Positions 7,914 through 20,800 are shown, counted from the first letter of the stretch. The stretch: DNA of 64,000 bases from Vogesella sp. XCS3 (GCF_020616155.1 NZ_CP085530.1:2850501-2914500), one strand, 5' to 3'. Numbers and translations: made by a program. Notes: generated by a model from the sequence alone, not told the origin.

Positions 7914-9737
7914 ATGACCCTGCAAGCCCCGAGCTTTGTTCGCCACCAGAAACTGATCGACTGGGTAGCCGAAGTGGCCGCCCTCACCAAACCGGCTGCC
8001 ATCCACTGGGTAGACGGCTCCGAAGCGGAAAACCAGCAGCTGCTGGCCAAGATGGTGGCCGCCGGCACCCTTACCGCGCTGAACCCGGAAAAACGCCCCA
8101 ACTCCTACGCCGCCTTCTCCGACCCGTCCGATGTGGCCCGCGTGGAAGACCGCACCTTTGTGTGCAGCGCCCGCCGCGAAGACGCCGGCCCTAACAATAA
8201 CTGGATGGACCCGGCCCAGATGCGCAGCACGCTGCACGGCCTGTTCGACGGCTGCATGGCCGGCCGCACCCTGTACGTGATTCCGTTCAGCATGGGCCCG
8301 CTGGGCTCGCCGATTGCGCATGTGGGCATCGAGCTGACCGACTCGCCGTACGTGGTGGCCTCGATGCGCATCATGACCCGCATGGGCCGTAACGTGTACG
8401 AAGTGCTGGGTGAAGACGGCCCGTTCGTGCCCTGCGTGCACTCGGTGGGCGCACCGTTGGCCGCAGGCGAGGCCGACAAGCCGTGGCCGTGCAACCCGGA
8501 CACCAAGTACATCGTGCATTACCCGGAAACCCGCGAAATCTGGTCGTACGGCTCCGGCTACGGCGGCAACGCGCTGCTGGGCAAGAAGTGCTTCGCGCTG
8601 CGCATTGCCTCCACCATGGGCCGCGACCAGGGCTGGCTGGCCGAACACATGCTGATCCTGGGCGTGGAAAGCCCGCAAGGCGACAAGCGCTACGTGGCCG
8701 CCGCCTTCCCTAGCGCCTGTGGCAAGACCAACTTCGCCATGCTGATTCCGCCGAAAACCTACGACGGCTGGAAAGTCACCACCGTGGGCGACGACATTGC
8801 CTGGATCAAGCCGGCGGCGGATGGCCAGCTGTACGCCATCAACCCGGAAAACGGCTATTTCGGCGTGGCACCGGGTACCTCGGTGAAGTCCAACCCCAAC
8901 GCTATGGCGATGCTGAACGAAGGCGTGATCTTTACCAACGTGGCGCTGACCGACGACGGCGACGTGTGGTGGGAAGGCATGAGCAAGGACATCCCGGCGC
9001 ACCTGACCGACTGGCAGGGCAAGGACTGGACGCCGGAAATCGCCAAGGAAACCGGCCGCAAGGCCGCGCACCCGAACGCGCGCTTTACCGTACCAGCCGC
9101 CAAGTGCCCGTCGCTGGACCCGGCCTGGAACGACCCGGCCGGCGTGCCGATCTCGGCCTTCATCTTTGGTGGTCGCCGCTCGTCCACCGTGCCGCTGGTG
9201 TTTGAAGCCGCCAGCTGGGAAGACGGCGTGTACATGGCCGCCACTATGGGCTCGGAAACCACCGCTGCCGCGTTTGGCGCGCAGGGCGTTACCCGCCGCG
9301 ACCCGTTTGCCATGCTGCCGTTCTGCGGCTACCACATGGGCGACTACTTCCAGCACTGGCTGGATATGGCGGGCAAAGTCAGCAAACTGCCGCGCATCTT
9401 CTGCGTGAACTGGTTCCGCACCGACGCCGACGGCAAGTTCATCTGGCCAGGCTTTGGCGACAATATGCGCGTGCTGGAATGGATAGTTGGCCGCGTGCAG
9501 GGCACTGCCCAGGCCGAAGATAGCCCGCTGGGCAAGGTGCCGGCTTACGCGCACCTGAACTGGACTGGCCTGGACGGCTTTACCGAGCAGCACTTCCAGC
9601 AGCTGATGGTGCTGGACGAAGCCGCCTGGCGCCACGAGCTGGCCGCCCACGACGAGTGGTTTGCCAAACTGGCCGACGCGCTGCCGGCCAGCCTGGCCGC
9701 CCGCCGCAGCACACTGGCGGCAGCACTGGGCGTGTAA
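7914..9737 (+). CDS. pckG: Phosphoenolpyruvate carboxykinase (GTP)
   Basis: 607 aa, standard for GTP-dependent PEPCK (EC 4.1.1.32), which converts oxaloacetate and GTP to PEP, CO2 and GDP at the start of gluconeogenesis. Seen: the substrate region [16 protein letters not shown], the kinase-1 P-loop [13 protein letters not shown] containing the reactive Cys, the metal-binding [13 protein letters not shown], and the guanine-binding end [16 protein letters not shown]. The start is the ATG at 7914, preceded by GAGGTAG; the open frame continues 75 codons further upstream, but those residues do not resemble the family. Monocistronic with its own terminator. A GTAGT-N6-ACTAC palindrome and a stem-loop lie upstream and may regulate it together with gap. 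Confidence 0.97.
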   Translation: MTLQAPSFVRHQKLIDWVAEVAALTKPAAIHWVDGSEAENQQLLAKMVAAGTLTALNPEKRPNSYAAFSDPSDVARVEDRTFVCSARREDAGPNNNWMDPAQMRSTLHGLFDGCMAGRTLYVIPFSMGPLGSPIAHVGIELTDSPYVVASMRIMTRMGRNVYEVLGEDGPFVPCVHSVGAPLAAGEADKPWPCNPDTKYIVHYPETREIWSYGSGYGGNALLGKKCFALRIASTMGRDQGWLAEHMLILGVESPQGDKRYVAAAFPSACGKTNFAMLIPPKTYDGWKVTTVGDDIAWIKPAADGQLYAINPENGYFGVAPGTSVKSNPNAMAMLNEGVIFTNVALTDDGDVWWEGMSKDIPAHLTDWQGKDWTPEIAKETGRKAAHPNARFTVPAAKCPSLDPAWNDPAGVPISAFIFGGRRSSTVPLVFEAASWEDGVYMAATMGSETTAAAFGAQGVTRRDPFAMLPFCGYHMGDYFQHWLDMAGKVSKLPRIFCVNWFRTDADGKFIWPGFGDNMRVLEWIVGRVQGTAQAEDSPLGKVPAYAHLNWTGLDGFTEQHFQQLMVLDEAAWRHELAAHDEWFAKLADALPASLAARRSTLAAALGV

Positions 9738-9760
9738 AACGGGTGTCTGGCTAAGATAAA

Positions 9761-9784
9761 GCCTGCCGCATGGCAGGCTTTTTT
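9761..9784 (+). terminator. Rho-independent terminator of pckG
   Basis: GCCTGCC, four-base loop, GGCAGGC, six T. Confidence 0.9.
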
Positions 9785-9790
9785 CATGCT

Positions 9791-9802
9791 GCGGCCAACC
9801 TT
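9791..9802 (+). repeat. Uptake-like 12-mer copy
   Basis: Exact GCGGCCAACCTT between the convergent pckG and qorA genes. Confidence 0.75.
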
Positions 9803-9822
9803 GCCGGCTTGGCCGCATGTTT

Positions 9823-10797
9823 TTACGGCAGCAGGATCAGCGAGCCGGTGGTGCGGCGCGCTTCCAGGTCGCGGTGCGCTTGCGCGGCGTCGGCCAGCGC
9901 GTAGCGCGCCGACGGCTGCACCTTCACGGTGCCGTTAGCGACTTGCCCGAACACCGCGCCGGCCAGCGCTTCCAGCTCGGCGCGGGTGGCAATGTAGTCG
10001 TGCAGGCGCGGGCGGGTGAAGAATAGCGAGCCTTTCTGCGCCAGCAGTAGCGGCGAGAATTCCGGCACTGCCCCGCTGGCGTTGCCGAAGCTGACAAACA
10101 TGCCGCGCGGCGCCAGACTGTTCAGCGACATCTCGAAGGTATCCTTGCCCACGCTGTCGTACACCACCGGCACACCGGCGCCACCGGTGAGCTCGCGCAC
10201 GCGTGCCGGTACATCTTCCTCGCGGTAGTTGATGACGTGGGCGCAGCCCAGCGCGTGCGCCAGCGCGGCTTTGTCGGCGCTGCCGACGGTGCCGATCACC
10301 GTCACGCCCATGGCCGATAGCCATTGCACTGCAATCTGGCCCACACCACCGGCAGCGGCGTGCCACAGCACGGTTTGCCCCGGCTGTACGCGGTAGGTGT
10401 GCAGGATCAGGTAGGCCACGGTCATGCCTTGCAGCATCAGGCAGGCGGCGGTGTCGTCGCTGACGCTGTCCGGCAGCTTCACCAGATGCTGTGCCGGCAT
10501 CACGCGCTGCTGGCTGTAGGCACCCAGCGGGCCACCGGCGTAGGCCACACGGTCGCCTGCGGCAAGATGGTTTACCCCTTCGCCTACCGCCAAGACGATA
10601 CCGGCGGCTTCACTGCCCAAACCCGAGGGTAGCGGGAGTGGATACAGGCCGCTACGATGGTAGGTGTCGATAAAATTTACCCCGATAGCCGTGTGTTGCA
10701 ATAGCACCTCGCCCTGGCCTGGCTGGCCGGGGATGACATGCTCGGTTTGCAATACGTCGGGGCCGCCGCTAATGTCAAAACGGATACGCTGGCTCAT
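9823..10797 (-). CDS. qorA: NADPH:quinone oxidoreductase
   Basis: 324 aa of the medium-chain dehydrogenase/reductase family, matching QorA (327 aa in E. coli). An N-terminal GroES-like domain (GVNFIDTYHRSGLYPLPLPSGLGSEAAGIV) is followed by a Rossmann domain with the NADPH-binding AAAGGVGQIAVQWLSAMG at about residues 150-170 and the C-terminal DAAQAHRDLEARRTTGSLILLP. It lacks the Cys/His zinc ligands of alcohol dehydrogenases, as expected for the zeta-crystallin branch. It reduces quinones with NADPH in the cytosol. Divergent from the H-NOX gene; the 112-bp spacer carries the tandem direct repeat TAGTGCA-GA-TAGTGCA at 10834-10849. Confidence 0.93.
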   Translation of the reverse strand: MSQRIRFDISGGPDVLQTEHVIPGQPGQGEVLLQHTAIGVNFIDTYHRSGLYPLPLPSGLGSEAAGIVLAVGEGVNHLAAGDRVAYAGGPLGAYSQQRVMPAQHLVKLPDSVSDDTAACLMLQGMTVAYLILHTYRVQPGQTVLWHAAAGGVGQIAVQWLSAMGVTVIGTVGSADKAALAHALGCAHVINYREEDVPARVRELTGGAGVPVVYDSVGKDTFEMSLNSLAPRGMFVSFGNASGAVPEFSPLLLAQKGSLFFTRPRLHDYIATRAELEALAGAVFGQVANGTVKVQPSARYALADAAQAHRDLEARRTTGSLILLP

Positions 10798-10909
10798 GGG
10801 CTTCCTTATCGAATAGAGTGGGTGGCTACGCGGTAGTGCAGATAGTGCACGAAAGCATGACTTGGCAGGTTAAACAGATTGTTCAGCGCGGTTCCTGGAA
10901 GGGGGGCGT

Positions 10910-11455
10910 ATGAAGGGCGTGGTGTTTACCGAATTTCTGGGTTTGGTGGAGCAGAAATTTTCTGCGGATATGGTGGACGACATCATCGACGATGCCGACC
11001 TGCCGCACGGCGGTGCCTATACCGCGGTGGGTACGTATCCTTTCCCCGAGATGGTGGCGTTGATCGTGGCGCTATCCAAGCGTACCGGGCTGGCGGTGCC
11101 GGTATTGATTCATACCTTTGGCCAGTACCTGTTCGGGCGCTTTTTCGTGCTGTACCCGGCTTTTATCAATGCCTGCGATAGCACTATCGAGCTGGTAAGC
11201 CATATCGAACAGGTGATTCATACCGAGGTGCGCAAACTGTACCCCGATGCCGAGCTGCCGTCGTTTGAGGTGGAATCGCACACCGCGCAGCGTTTGAGCG
11301 TGGTGTACCGTTCGCCGCGCTGCCTGGCGGATCTGGCGGTGGGTCTGATTGACGGGGCGGTAGCGCATTACGGTGAGCAGGGCCATCTGCATCTGACACG
11401 GGAGGCGCTGGATGCCGAGGGCACCGCGGTGAGATTCATCCTGGAAAAAACATGA
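10910..11455 (+). CDS. hnoX: H-NOX haem-based NO sensor
   Basis: 181 aa, the usual length of stand-alone bacterial H-NOX proteins. The haem ligand is His104 in [17 protein letters not shown], and the haem-propionate clamp Y-x-S-x-R is present as YRSPR (residues 133-137). N-terminal [17 protein letters not shown] is also characteristic. It should bind a b-type haem and NO in the cytosol and modulate its partner kinase. Ribosome site GGAAGGGGGG precedes the ATG. Its stop overlaps the start of the histidine kinase by 4 bp, the classic hnoX-hnoK arrangement. Family and partner are well supported; the physiological output (biofilm, c-di-GMP or quorum signalling in other bacteria) cannot be read here. 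Confidence 0.93.
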   Translation: MKGVVFTEFLGLVEQKFSADMVDDIIDDADLPHGGAYTAVGTYPFPEMVALIVALSKRTGLAVPVLIHTFGQYLFGRFFVLYPAFINACDSTIELVSHIEQVIHTEVRKLYPDAELPSFEVESHTAQRLSVVYRSPRCLADLAVGLIDGAVAHYGEQGHLHLTREALDAEGTAVRFILEKT

Positions 11456-12813
11456 GCGACGCGGACATTATCCAGCGGCTGGAAAAACGGCTGGCTCGCG
11501 AGCACGCGGCCCGTCAGGAGGCCGAACGCCTGCTGGAGGCCAAAAGCCTGGAGCTCTATACCACCAACTGCGAGCTGGCCGATGCCAAGCATCAGCTGGA
11601 AGAAAAGGTGGCTGAGCGCACGCTGGAGCTGAGCCAGGCACTGGCACTGGCCGAGGCGGGCGTGCGCGCCAAGACCGAGTTCCTGGCAGTGATGAGCCAC
11701 GAGCTGCGCACGCCGATGAATGGTGTGATGGGTATGGCCGAGCTGCTGGCCGCCACGCCCTTGTCGCCGGCGCAGCGCGAGCTGCTGCATACCCTGCAGG
11801 AAAGTGCAGAAGCGCAAATGGTGCTGATCAGCGACATTCTGGATTTGTCGTCTATCGAGAATGGCAACCTTACCTTGCGGCGTGACCCGGTAGACATGGT
11901 GGCGCTGCTGGATGGCTTGCTGGCGCAGTACCGTATCAGCGCCAATGCCAAAGGTCTAAGCCTGTGGCTGGAGCGCCCGGATAACCTGCCCTGGCTGAAA
12001 GGGGACGCCGACCGTTTGCGCCAGGTGCTGGGCAACCTGCTATCCAATGCATTGAAATTTACGGCCGAGGGGCAAATCAGCTTGCGGGTCACGCTGGACA
12101 AGCAGGCCGATGGCCACGGCCACTGGCACGTGGCGGTCAGTGATACCGGTATCGGCATGAGCCCGCAGCTGATTGGCCGCCTGTTTCGTACTTTCGAAAT
12201 GGCCGATAGCTCACCTACCCGGCGCTACGGTGGCACGGGCGTGGGCTTGGCGATCAGCCGCCGTCTGGCGCAGGCCATGCAGGGCGATATCAGCGTAAGC
12301 AGCCAGGTGGGCGAAGGGAGCTGCTTTACCTTTAGCTGGCGGGCCGAGACGGTGGCAGCGCCGGTGCTGGCGCCCAGCAGTACGCTATCGGCCATCGAGC
12401 TGCCAGGCCCTGCCCGCGAGCTGCGGGTGCTGGTGGCCGAGGACAACGCGATCAACCAGAAACTGATCGTGAAAATGCTGGAGCGGCTGGGCTTAAGCCG
12501 GATTACCCTGGCAGATGACGGCGTACAGGCGGTGGCCGTGATGCAAACCGGCAGTGTCGATTTGGTACTAATGGATATGCAGATGCCCAATATGACAGGG
12601 GTAGAGGCCACGCAAACCATACGCCGCCAGGATTTGCCGGTACAGCCGGATATCGTGGCGCTCACCGCCAATGCCTTCGAAGAAGACCGCCAGGCGTGCA
12701 TGCAGGCAGGGATGGATGATTTTCTGACCAAGCCGCTGAAGCTGGACTTGCTGGCCAGCGTGCTGTGCCATGCCGCCCGTGGCGACTACGCCAACCAGCG
12801 CGATAGTCACTGA
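11452..12813 (+). CDS. hnoK: H-NOX-associated hybrid histidine kinase
   Basis: 453 aa, soluble, with no transmembrane helix. Residues about 1-70 are a coiled coil rich in E/R/L; the HisKA site is His83 in [12 protein letters not shown]; the ATPase domain has [15 protein letters not shown] and [14 protein letters not shown]; a C-terminal receiver (about residues 324-445) has EDN, phospho-acceptor Asp375 in LVLMDMQMP, and the FLTKPL lysine. There is no sensor domain and no Hpt domain, so sensing should come from the adjacent H-NOX protein and phosphotransfer must use an Hpt protein encoded elsewhere. Start ATG overlaps the hnoX stop. Confidence 0.93.
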   Translation: MSDADIIQRLEKRLAREHAARQEAERLLEAKSLELYTTNCELADAKHQLEEKVAERTLELSQALALAEAGVRAKTEFLAVMSHELRTPMNGVMGMAELLAATPLSPAQRELLHTLQESAEAQMVLISDILDLSSIENGNLTLRRDPVDMVALLDGLLAQYRISANAKGLSLWLERPDNLPWLKGDADRLRQVLGNLLSNALKFTAEGQISLRVTLDKQADGHGHWHVAVSDTGIGMSPQLIGRLFRTFEMADSSPTRRYGGTGVGLAISRRLAQAMQGDISVSSQVGEGSCFTFSWRAETVAAPVLAPSSTLSAIELPGPARELRVLVAEDNAINQKLIVKMLERLGLSRITLADDGVQAVAVMQTGSVDLVLMDMQMPNMTGVEATQTIRRQDLPVQPDIVALTANAFEEDRQACMQAGMDDFLTKPLKLDLLASVLCHAARGDYANQRDSH

Positions 12814-12848
12814 AACACGGCCATGCCAGCTTCGCCTGGCCGTACCGC

Positions 12849-13439
12849 TTAAATGCCGGCTTGGCGCTGCGCCAGCTTGCCTGCTACGCCTAGCAGGCCA
12901 GGTAGGCATTGCGGCCAACCTTGCAGGCGATGATCATCGCCATTCAACACCGTGGTGCGGGCGCCGGCGTAGTGCCGTACCGCCTCGCGCCAGTCCAGTA
13001 CCTCGTCTGCCGTGCCCAGTACCAGCCAGTAGTTGGCCGCATGCAGCCGGGCCGGGCGTAGGGCAATCAGCTCGTCCATATGTTGCGGCCCCAGCGTGTA
13101 GTGTTCGCCGGTGTAGGGGTTGTGCAGCGGGCCCATGAAGCGTGCCAGGTCGGCTTCCGGGCGAATGGCCGGGTTGATCAGTACGGCGGGCAGGCCGAAG
13201 CGTTCGGCCAGGCAGGTAGCGTAATAGCCGCCCAGCGAGCTGCCTATCAGCACCAGTGGTTGCTTGATGCTATCGATCAGGGCCTCGACTTGCGCGATGG
13301 CCTGCGCCGGGTAGGGCGACAGCTGCGGGCTGCTGAAGCTGGCCTCGGGGGCGATGGCGTGCAGGTAAGCTTGCGTTTCGCGTGCCTTGAGCGATTGCGG
13401 GCCAGACTGGAAGCCGTGCAGGTACAGGTAATGGGTCAT
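12849..13439 (-). CDS. yqiA: YqiA-family alpha/beta-hydrolase esterase
   Basis: 196 aa from the ATG at 13439 (MTHYLYLHGFQSGPQSLKARE), matching the UPF0227/YqiA esterase family (about 190 aa). The LHGF oxyanion region, the nucleophile elbow LIGSSLGGYYA (Ser of GSSLGG) and the late ENGDDH-like segment LNGDDHRLQGW with the catalytic His are visible. E. coli YqiA has acyl-CoA/ester hydrolase activity in vitro; the natural substrate is unknown. Eleven extra codons upstream to 13472 are possible but do not match the family. The gene carries an exact uptake-like 12-mer near its 3' end. Convergent with hnoK. Confidence 0.88.
   Translation of the reverse strand: MTHYLYLHGFQSGPQSLKARETQAYLHAIAPEASFSSPQLSPYPAQAIAQVEALIDSIKQPLVLIGSSLGGYYATCLAERFGLPAVLINPAIRPEADLARFMGPLHNPYTGEHYTLGPQHMDELIALRPARLHAANYWLVLGTADEVLDWREAVRHYAGARTTVLNGDDHRLQGWPQCLPGLLGVAGKLAQRQAGI
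12911..12922 (+). repeat. Uptake-like 12-mer copy inside yqiA
   Basis: Exact GCGGCCAACCTT within the coding region. Confidence 0.75.
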
Positions 13440-13502
13440 GGTAGGTAGCGACAGGTAGCAAGCCGTCAGCATAGCGGGCTCGTGGCTGGCGTCAACCGCG
13501 TG

Positions 13503-14258
13503 CTAGCTGGTTTTCCAGCTGTAGTTTTGCAGGATGCGTCTGGTTTTACCCTGTTTTTCCAGCAGGCTGATTGCCTGGTTCAGCTGCGCTACCGAATAGT
13601 GGCTGAGCGGGGCAACAGCGCAGCGTGTCTGCAGCACCGACACCACCCAGGGCTGCATGCGTAACTGCTGGCCTGGCTGCGGGTTGCGCTTTACCCATGC
13701 GGCCAACTCCAGCTCCGAGCTGATAACGGCATCGATCATCCCCAACTGTAATGCCTTCAGGCCAGAGTCCAGATGCGGGTGGTCTACCCGGATGCCGCCG
13801 CTGTTTTGCCATAGCGGTATCAGCGCCGGGTAGTGGTAGCCGCGTATCACGCCCACCCGTTGCGCGGCCAGGTCCTGGCTGCCATGTACGGTACGCAGGT
13901 GGCTGGCGAGGGTCACCACCCGCTCGATCTGGGGGTAGAAGTCCTGCGTCCAGCCAAGCTTGGCGGCGTTGCTGAACCAGGCCGGGTTGGCATTGCACAC
14001 CACATCTACCTTGCTTTGCTCCAGCGCCGGTTCGATACGGTTGCGTGACAGCACGCTGAAGCGGGCACTACTACCCAGTGCCTGGGCCAGTGCCAGGCCC
14101 AGGTCTTTTGACAGGCCGCTTTCCAGCTGGCGCTGTGCATCCAGCACGACAATGGGGGCAGCGTCTGACTCCGCTACGCCAATGTGCAGGGGCGGGGCGG
14201 CCTGGGCTGTGCTGGCAGCCAGCAGTAGCCAGCCCGGGCGGCAGAAAGGCGTAGACAT
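13503..14258 (-). CDS. Periplasmic solute-binding protein, family 3 type
   Basis: 251 aa beginning MSTPFCRPGWLLLAASTAQAAP, a signal peptide; the start at 14258 is chosen because AAGGGAG lies seven bases upstream, although in-frame ATGs exist at 14276 and 14318. The mature part follows the bacterial extracellular solute-binding protein family 3 fold: LHIGVAESDAAPIVVLD, SGLSKDLGLALAQALG, VDVVCNANPAW, VGVIRGYHYPALIPLW, LGMIDAVISSELELA. Such proteins bind amino acids or related small molecules, but no permease or ATPase genes are adjacent, so it may be an orphan binding protein or sensor. A second protein of this class lies at 46071. Confidence 0.8.
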   Translation of the reverse strand: MSTPFCRPGWLLLAASTAQAAPPLHIGVAESDAAPIVVLDAQRQLESGLSKDLGLALAQALGSSARFSVLSRNRIEPALEQSKVDVVCNANPAWFSNAAKLGWTQDFYPQIERVVTLASHLRTVHGSQDLAAQRVGVIRGYHYPALIPLWQNSGGIRVDHPHLDSGLKALQLGMIDAVISSELELAAWVKRNPQPGQQLRMQPWVVSVLQTRCAVAPLSHYSVAQLNQAISLLEKQGKTRRILQNYSWKTS

Positions 14259-14382
14259 ATACAGCTCCCTTGGCATTGTTATGCTCTCTTGTTCTATAGG
14301 ATGACCCGCTCGGGCCAAAATGCGATGATAAGATTAAGCTCTTGTGTCTACGTAGTTTTACTTAATTAAAGCCGCCTTTGCC

Positions 14383-18111
<3,729 letters not shown>

Positions 18112-18116
18112 AACGT

Positions 18117-18134
18117 GCGGCCAACGTTGGCCGC
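18117..18134. repeat. Inverted pair of the uptake-like core after metH
   Basis: GCGGCCAAC and GTTGGCCGC meet head to head to make an 18-bp perfect palindrome six bases after the metH stop. Paired, inverted uptake sequences at gene ends are a hallmark of Neisseria DUS. Confidence 0.7.
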
Positions 18135-18143
18135 GCCAGCGCC

Positions 18144-18172
18144 AAGGGCAAGCCTGCGGGCTTGCCCTTTTT
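18144..18172 (+). terminator. Rho-independent terminator of metH
   Basis: AAGGGCAAGC, six-base loop, GCTTGCCCTT followed by T residues. Confidence 0.92.
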
Positions 18173-18314
18173 ATATGGTTATTAAAGCGGGTGGCGATCT
18201 GATAGCGGATGCCGGTTTTTTCCAGCAAGTCGTGCTTTCCGTTATATAGAAACCGCAGCTACGTGCCATTCCGAAAGCAGCGGCCTCGTCGGGGCCGCCT
18301 GGCAAGGGGAGGGC

Positions 18315-18953
18315 ATGATGGACGAACTACTGGGCGTGATTACGGGTGAAGGCTACGAGTGCAAGATCTGGCAAGACGCCAGCCTGCGCGTGTATTTCAT
18401 GGCGGATGCCGATATCGATGCCGATGGCGCCAATGGCCAGCACGGGGCGCCGGCGGCCTACCGCGAAGATGACCAGGGGCTGGAGTGGCTGGCCAACGGT
18501 GGCATGCGGCGGGTGAATGGCAAGGTGGTGTGCCTGCACGATTGGGCGCGGCAGATTGTATTGCTGGATACCGATAACGAGCCACGGGTGTTTCCCGGCG
18601 GCATCATTGCGTCCACTACCTGGTACCGCCACCCCGGCATGGCCGCGGATGACCCCGCAGCGTACGTCGATTCCGCTACCGAGCCCTATATCGTGGTACC
18701 GCCGTTGGTGATCCAGCGCACGCAGGGCATTGTGCGTGGTTGCATGGCACGCGTGAGTTATCAGGGGAAAAGCGTGGATTGCGTGGTGGCAGACCGTGGC
18801 CCGAAAAACCTGGCGGGCGAGCTGAGCATTGCTGCGGCCACGCAGCTGGGCATACCCGCCAGCCCCAGGCATGGCGGGGTAGACACGCCACAGGTGCTGT
18901 ACGAGCTGTGGCCCGGTATCCCGGCCCCGGGCTACGAGTTGCAGCCGGCATAG
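18315..18953 (+). CDS. GH75 (chitosanase)-like protein, no signal peptide
   Basis: 212 aa. The pattern VYFMADADIDADG, FPGGIIASTTW, YVDSATEPYIVVPPLVI, GCMARVSYQGKSVDCVVADRGPKNLAGELSIAAATQLGI and PRHGG follows glycoside hydrolase family 75: a DxDxDG segment, the PY-V-P strand, and the catalytic D...GE-S block (Asp160 and Glu169 here). Fungal GH75 enzymes are endo-chitosanases. Unlike them this protein has no signal peptide, so it may act in the cytoplasm or be an effector or immunity-like fold rather than a secreted enzyme. The ribosome site GGGGAGGG precedes the ATG; a second ATG follows one codon later. Flanked by metH and a DUF2306 gene with no operon link. Confidence 0.7.
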   Translation: MMDELLGVITGEGYECKIWQDASLRVYFMADADIDADGANGQHGAPAAYREDDQGLEWLANGGMRRVNGKVVCLHDWARQIVLLDTDNEPRVFPGGIIASTTWYRHPGMAADDPAAYVDSATEPYIVVPPLVIQRTQGIVRGCMARVSYQGKSVDCVVADRGPKNLAGELSIAAATQLGIPASPRHGGVDTPQVLYELWPGIPAPGYELQPA

Positions 18954-19039
18954 TGGCCTGACCTGTCGAACAGGCAGCCCGGCCTGTTATTTGCTGCGGG
19001 CTTGCGGCAAGATGGCTAGCCACACTTTCGGGCCCCACC

Positions 19040-19432
19040 ATGTTCGACTATACCCTGCTAGCTTATTTGCACCTGGCAACGGTGCTACCTGCTTTTGTAC
19101 TGGGCACAGCCCTGCTTTGCTGGCGCCAGAAAGGCTCGCCGGCGCATCGGCGCTGGGGGCGGTGCTATATGGTGCTGATGCTGTTGACGGCTTTGCTGTC
19201 GCTGGCCATGCCGGCACGGGTGGGGCCGGCGCTGTTCGGGCATTTCGGCTTTATCCATCTGCTAAGTGTGCTGGTGCTCTATAGCGTACCGCAGGCTTGG
19301 CAGGCTGCCAGACAGGGCAGGGTTCGGGCCCACCGTTCTGCCATGGTGAGTTTGTACGTGGGCGGCTTGCTGGTGGCCGGTGCGCTGGCCTGGATGCCTG
19401 GGCGCATGCTGCACGGCTGGCTGTTTGGCTAG
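19040..19432 (+). CDS. DUF2306-type four-helix membrane protein
   Basis: 130 aa with four hydrophobic helices. It shows LAYLHLATVLPAFVLGTALL, KGSPAHRRWGRCYMVLML, FGHFGFIHLLSVLVLYSVPQAW and RAHRSAMVSLYVGGLLVAGALAWMPGRM; the two HR motifs after helices 1 and 3 and the PGR near the C-terminus are typical of the DUF2306 family. The family function is unknown; conserved His and Arg near membrane faces have suggested redox or haem links elsewhere, but nothing here supports that. About 240 bp follow without a gene; they contain a nine-pair stem GCCCGACAA/TTGTCGGGC near 19507-19540 not followed by T residues. Confidence 0.75.
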   Translation: MFDYTLLAYLHLATVLPAFVLGTALLCWRQKGSPAHRRWGRCYMVLMLLTALLSLAMPARVGPALFGHFGFIHLLSVLVLYSVPQAWQAARQGRVRAHRSAMVSLYVGGLLVAGALAWMPGRMLHGWLFG

Positions 19433-19675
19433 CCCCTGGCTGGCCTGGGGCTTGTTAGCACTATTTCTTGCTAAGTCGCAGGCTCGAGAGGTTTGCCAGC
19501 GCAAGCCCGACAACGGCGCAGTGGGAAGCTTGTCGGGCCTGCCCTTCGGGGCGCTTGCCATGCGCCGCTGCAGCAGAAAGAGCGTTAACAGGCCCTAGAA
19601 CAGGCTTTTCAGTTTTCCCCTCTTGTATTCGTCATTTACAGCAGGCATGTTGCGGGTCTACACAGGAAACCCGCC

Positions 19676-20557
19676 ATGACGCTCAGTACCCACCAGCTCA
19701 AGCTGCTCGCCGCTTTTTTTGCCCTGTATGTGATCTGGGGCTCGACCTACTTTGCCATCCGTGTCGGGGTAGAGTACTGGCCGCCCTTCATGATGGCCGG
19801 CGTGCGTTTTACTGTGGCCGGTGCCCTGATGTATGCCTGGCTGCGCTGGCGCGGCGATGCCAACCCTAGCTGGCAGGAGTGGCGCGGCGGCGCGATTCTT
19901 GGCGTGCTGATGCCGGCTATCGGTAACGGCTTCGTCACCTTGGCCGAAAAAGACGTGTCGTCCGGTGTAGCGGCGCTGGTCGTGGCCACCGTGCCGCTGT
20001 TTGCCACCCTGTTTGCCCGCTTTTTTGGCCATGTGCCGCGCAAGATGGAAGTGGCCGGCATTTTGCTGGGTATCGTCGGCATGGTGGTATTGAATATGGG
20101 CGCTAACTTGCAGGCCTCGCCTGCCGGTGCGGCGGCCTTGCTGTTTGCCTCGGCTGGCTGGGCGTTTGGTTCGGCGTGGAGCAAGCATCTTGTGCAGCCC
20201 AAGGGGCTGATGTCCAGCGCGGTGATGATGCTTTCCGGCGGGGTGGCGCTACTGCTCGGCAGTACCGCCGTGGGCGAGCAGCTGGTGGCCACGCCGCCCC
20301 TTGCCGGCTGGCTGGCGGTCGCTTATCTGGCGTTTTTTGGCTCTATGGTGGCCTATACCGCGTATCTGTTTCTGCTGAAAAACGTCAGCGCGGCGGCAGC
20401 TACCAGCTATGCCTATGTGAACCCGGTGATTGCCGTCTTGCTGGGGGTATGGCTGCTGGGCGAGCACGTCGGTATTCACGAAATGGGGGCCATGGGCATT
20501 ATTGTATTGGCCGTTGTATTGATCGGCTGGCGCCCCAAACCACGCGCCGGCGGCTGA
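19676..20557 (+). CDS. yedA: YedA-like drug/metabolite exporter (EamA)
   Basis: 293 aa, ten transmembrane helices in two EamA repeats. N-terminal FFALYVIWGSTYFAIRVGVEYWPPFMMAGVRF is close to E. coli YedA (306 aa); the second repeat includes SAVMMLSGGVALLL and AAATSYAYVNPVIAVLLGVWLLGEHVG. It should be an inner-membrane exporter of small metabolites; the natural substrate is not known. Monocistronic, with its own terminator immediately downstream. It differs from the two other EamA proteins in this window (496-1416 RarD type and 42892-43782). Confidence 0.85.
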   Translation: MTLSTHQLKLLAAFFALYVIWGSTYFAIRVGVEYWPPFMMAGVRFTVAGALMYAWLRWRGDANPSWQEWRGGAILGVLMPAIGNGFVTLAEKDVSSGVAALVVATVPLFATLFARFFGHVPRKMEVAGILLGIVGMVVLNMGANLQASPAGAAALLFASAGWAFGSAWSKHLVQPKGLMSSAVMMLSGGVALLLGSTAVGEQLVATPPLAGWLAVAYLAFFGSMVAYTAYLFLLKNVSAAAATSYAYVNPVIAVLLGVWLLGEHVGIHEMGAMGIIVLAVVLIGWRPKPRAGG

Positions 20558-20577
20558 TATCTGTCGCGCTTCTGCCA

Positions 20578-20603
20578 AAGCCCGCGTATTGCGGGCTTTT
20601 TTT
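20578..20603 (+). terminator. Rho-independent terminator after yedA
   Basis: GCCCGC, five-base loop, GCGGGC, seven T. Confidence 0.92.
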
Positions 20604-20627
20604 ATTGTCTTTTTAATGAGCCAGATT

Positions 20628-20800
20628 AATACCACTTTATGGTCATAAAAATGCCAATTTTTAACAGTCTTATGGCATTTTGCACTGCGGCAAATCTGGA
20701 GGCTGCGGAAAGCAATACATTTCAGGGTGTTGCATTTATTGCAAATGCGCAGCGAACAAGTAAATTGGTATTGACGTGGTTTTGTAGTGGTATTACTTTT
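20628..20800. promoter_or_regulatory. Cluster of TGGTATT sites upstream of the nag operon
   Basis: Three related sites precede the GntR gene: AATACCACT at 20628-20636 (AGTGGTATT on the other strand), ATTGGTATTGACGTGG at 20764-20779, and AGTGGTATTACTTTT at 20786-20800. The middle one resembles the ATTGGTATAGAccaat-type operator of NagR/DasR regulators of the GntR/HutC family. The same TGGTATT word occurs three times before the sugar ABC operon (54891-54919). Likely the operator of the adjacent regulator, which would then be autoregulated. Confidence 0.6.

Noticed and set aside
7839..9818. Long minus-strand frame opposite pckG
   Set aside because: Shadow of pckG; His/Gly/Arg-rich translation without recognisable domains.
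14300..14382. Cobalamin riboswitch upstream of metH
   Set aside because: The leader is too short and lacks the conserved B12-box sequence.
19505..19540. Terminator after the DUF2306 gene
   Set aside because: The GCCCGACAA/TTGTCGGGC stem has a 16-base loop and no T run; mentioned only within the gene entry.
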